Of a stretch of DNA of 64,000 nucleotides, positions 63,840 to 64,000 are shown in pieces. The notes under the pieces were generated by a model, which searched no databases, had not been told where the DNA came from, and was given only the letters and a program-made list of their open reading frames with translations. Within the stretch, counting starts at the first letter, position 1; the number at the start of each line of letters is the position of its first letter. The position numbers were made by a program, and so were the translations under genes. The stretch is taken from contig DYBQ01000003.1 of the NCBI GenBank assembly GCA_019418545.1, forward strand, positions 37,805 through 101,804, read 5' to 3'. This stretch comes from Clostridiales bacterium. GTDB taxonomy: Bacteria; Bacillota; Clostridia; Oscillospirales; Acutalibacteraceae.

Positions 63840-64000
63840 ATGGTCAAGCCCTCGGCCTATTAGTACTGCCAAGCTGAACATGTTACCATGCTTACACACG
63901 CAGCCTATCAACCTTGTAGTCTTCAAGGGGCCTTACTAGCTTATGCTATGGGATATCTTATCTTGGAGTCGGCTTCACGCTTAGATGCTTTCAGCGTTTA
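63840..64000 (-). rRNA. rrl: 23S ribosomal RNA, 3' end (runs off the window)
   Basis: The minus strand ends with the conserved 23S 3' terminus (AGGCCGAGGGCTTGACC) preceded by the universal final domain sequences (TACTAATAGGCCGAGGG region, and GCTGAAAGCATCTAAGCGTG further upstream). Only about 160 nt are in the window. The gene ends without an adjacent 5S. Confidence 0.96.

Noticed and set aside
1..64000. CRISPR arrays, insertion sequences or transposases
   Set aside because: No regularly spaced repeats, no cas genes and no DDE or HUH transposase were found; the only mobile element is the tRNA-Pro island.

Overview
The window looks like chromosome from an anaerobic, Gram-positive member of the Clostridia, probably an Oscillospiraceae-like gut bacterium. 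The evidence is strong Shine-Dalgarno sequences, a single-chain glycyl-tRNA synthetase, an Agr-type peptide quorum-sensing locus, a c-di-AMP riboswitch before a G5/3D cell-wall protein, a PTS glucose permease with a GlcT-type antiterminator, ferredoxin-type proteins and Firmicutes-style rRNA. The species cannot be named from sequence alone.

Layout. 0.5-8.1 kb: sugar or cyclitol catabolism (two Gfo/Idh/MocA dehydrogenases, a ThuA-like protein, a glycosidase-like protein and a uroporphyrinogen-decarboxylase-like protein) with a divergent AraC regulator. 8.1-11.6 kb: a drug-export-type ABC pair and glyS. 11.7-14.7 kb: an agr-like locus in the order A-C-B-D whose AgrD precursor seems to offer serine rather than cysteine as ring residue. 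14.8-25 kb: a heterodimeric ABC exporter, a GNAT acetyltransferase, CoA-disulfide reductase with two iron-sulfur proteins, a methyltransferase behind a leader peptide and attenuator-like hairpin, and the riboswitch-controlled G5/3D protein. 25-28.6 kb: ptsG and glcT, flanked on both sides by solitary 5S rRNA genes.

28.86-36.20 kb is a compact integrated element in the 3' end of tRNA-Pro(TGG). It is bounded by a 30-bp direct repeat and carries integrase, a divergent repressor/Cro switch with three operators, excisionase, a replication protein, a string of tiny genes, a ribbon-helix-helix switch and a sigma factor preceded by a strong RNA hairpin. No capsid, terminase, relaxase or conjugation gene is recognisable, so it resembles a phage satellite or a mobilisable island rather than a complete phage or ICE.

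36.3-49.4 kb: a lipoprotein, a deformylase-like protein, an SDR, an AlkD-like protein, then a mannose-glycan locus (GH38, GH130, YesMN two-component system and an ABC sugar importer). 49.9-59.9 kb: a tiny sortase-type surface protein, the rplM-rpsI operon, an efflux MFS with its repressor and palindromic operators, a TtcA-like protein, BioY with a BirA box, an unusual MerR-RDD membrane regulator, a PLP decarboxylase and a MATE pump. 60-64 kb: a second MATE pump, a frameshifted RNHCP gene behind a leader peptide, an alanine/glycine symporter and the 3' end of a 23S rRNA gene with its own terminator and no 5S gene attached.

All functions are inferred by reading translations and motifs by eye; no database search was run.
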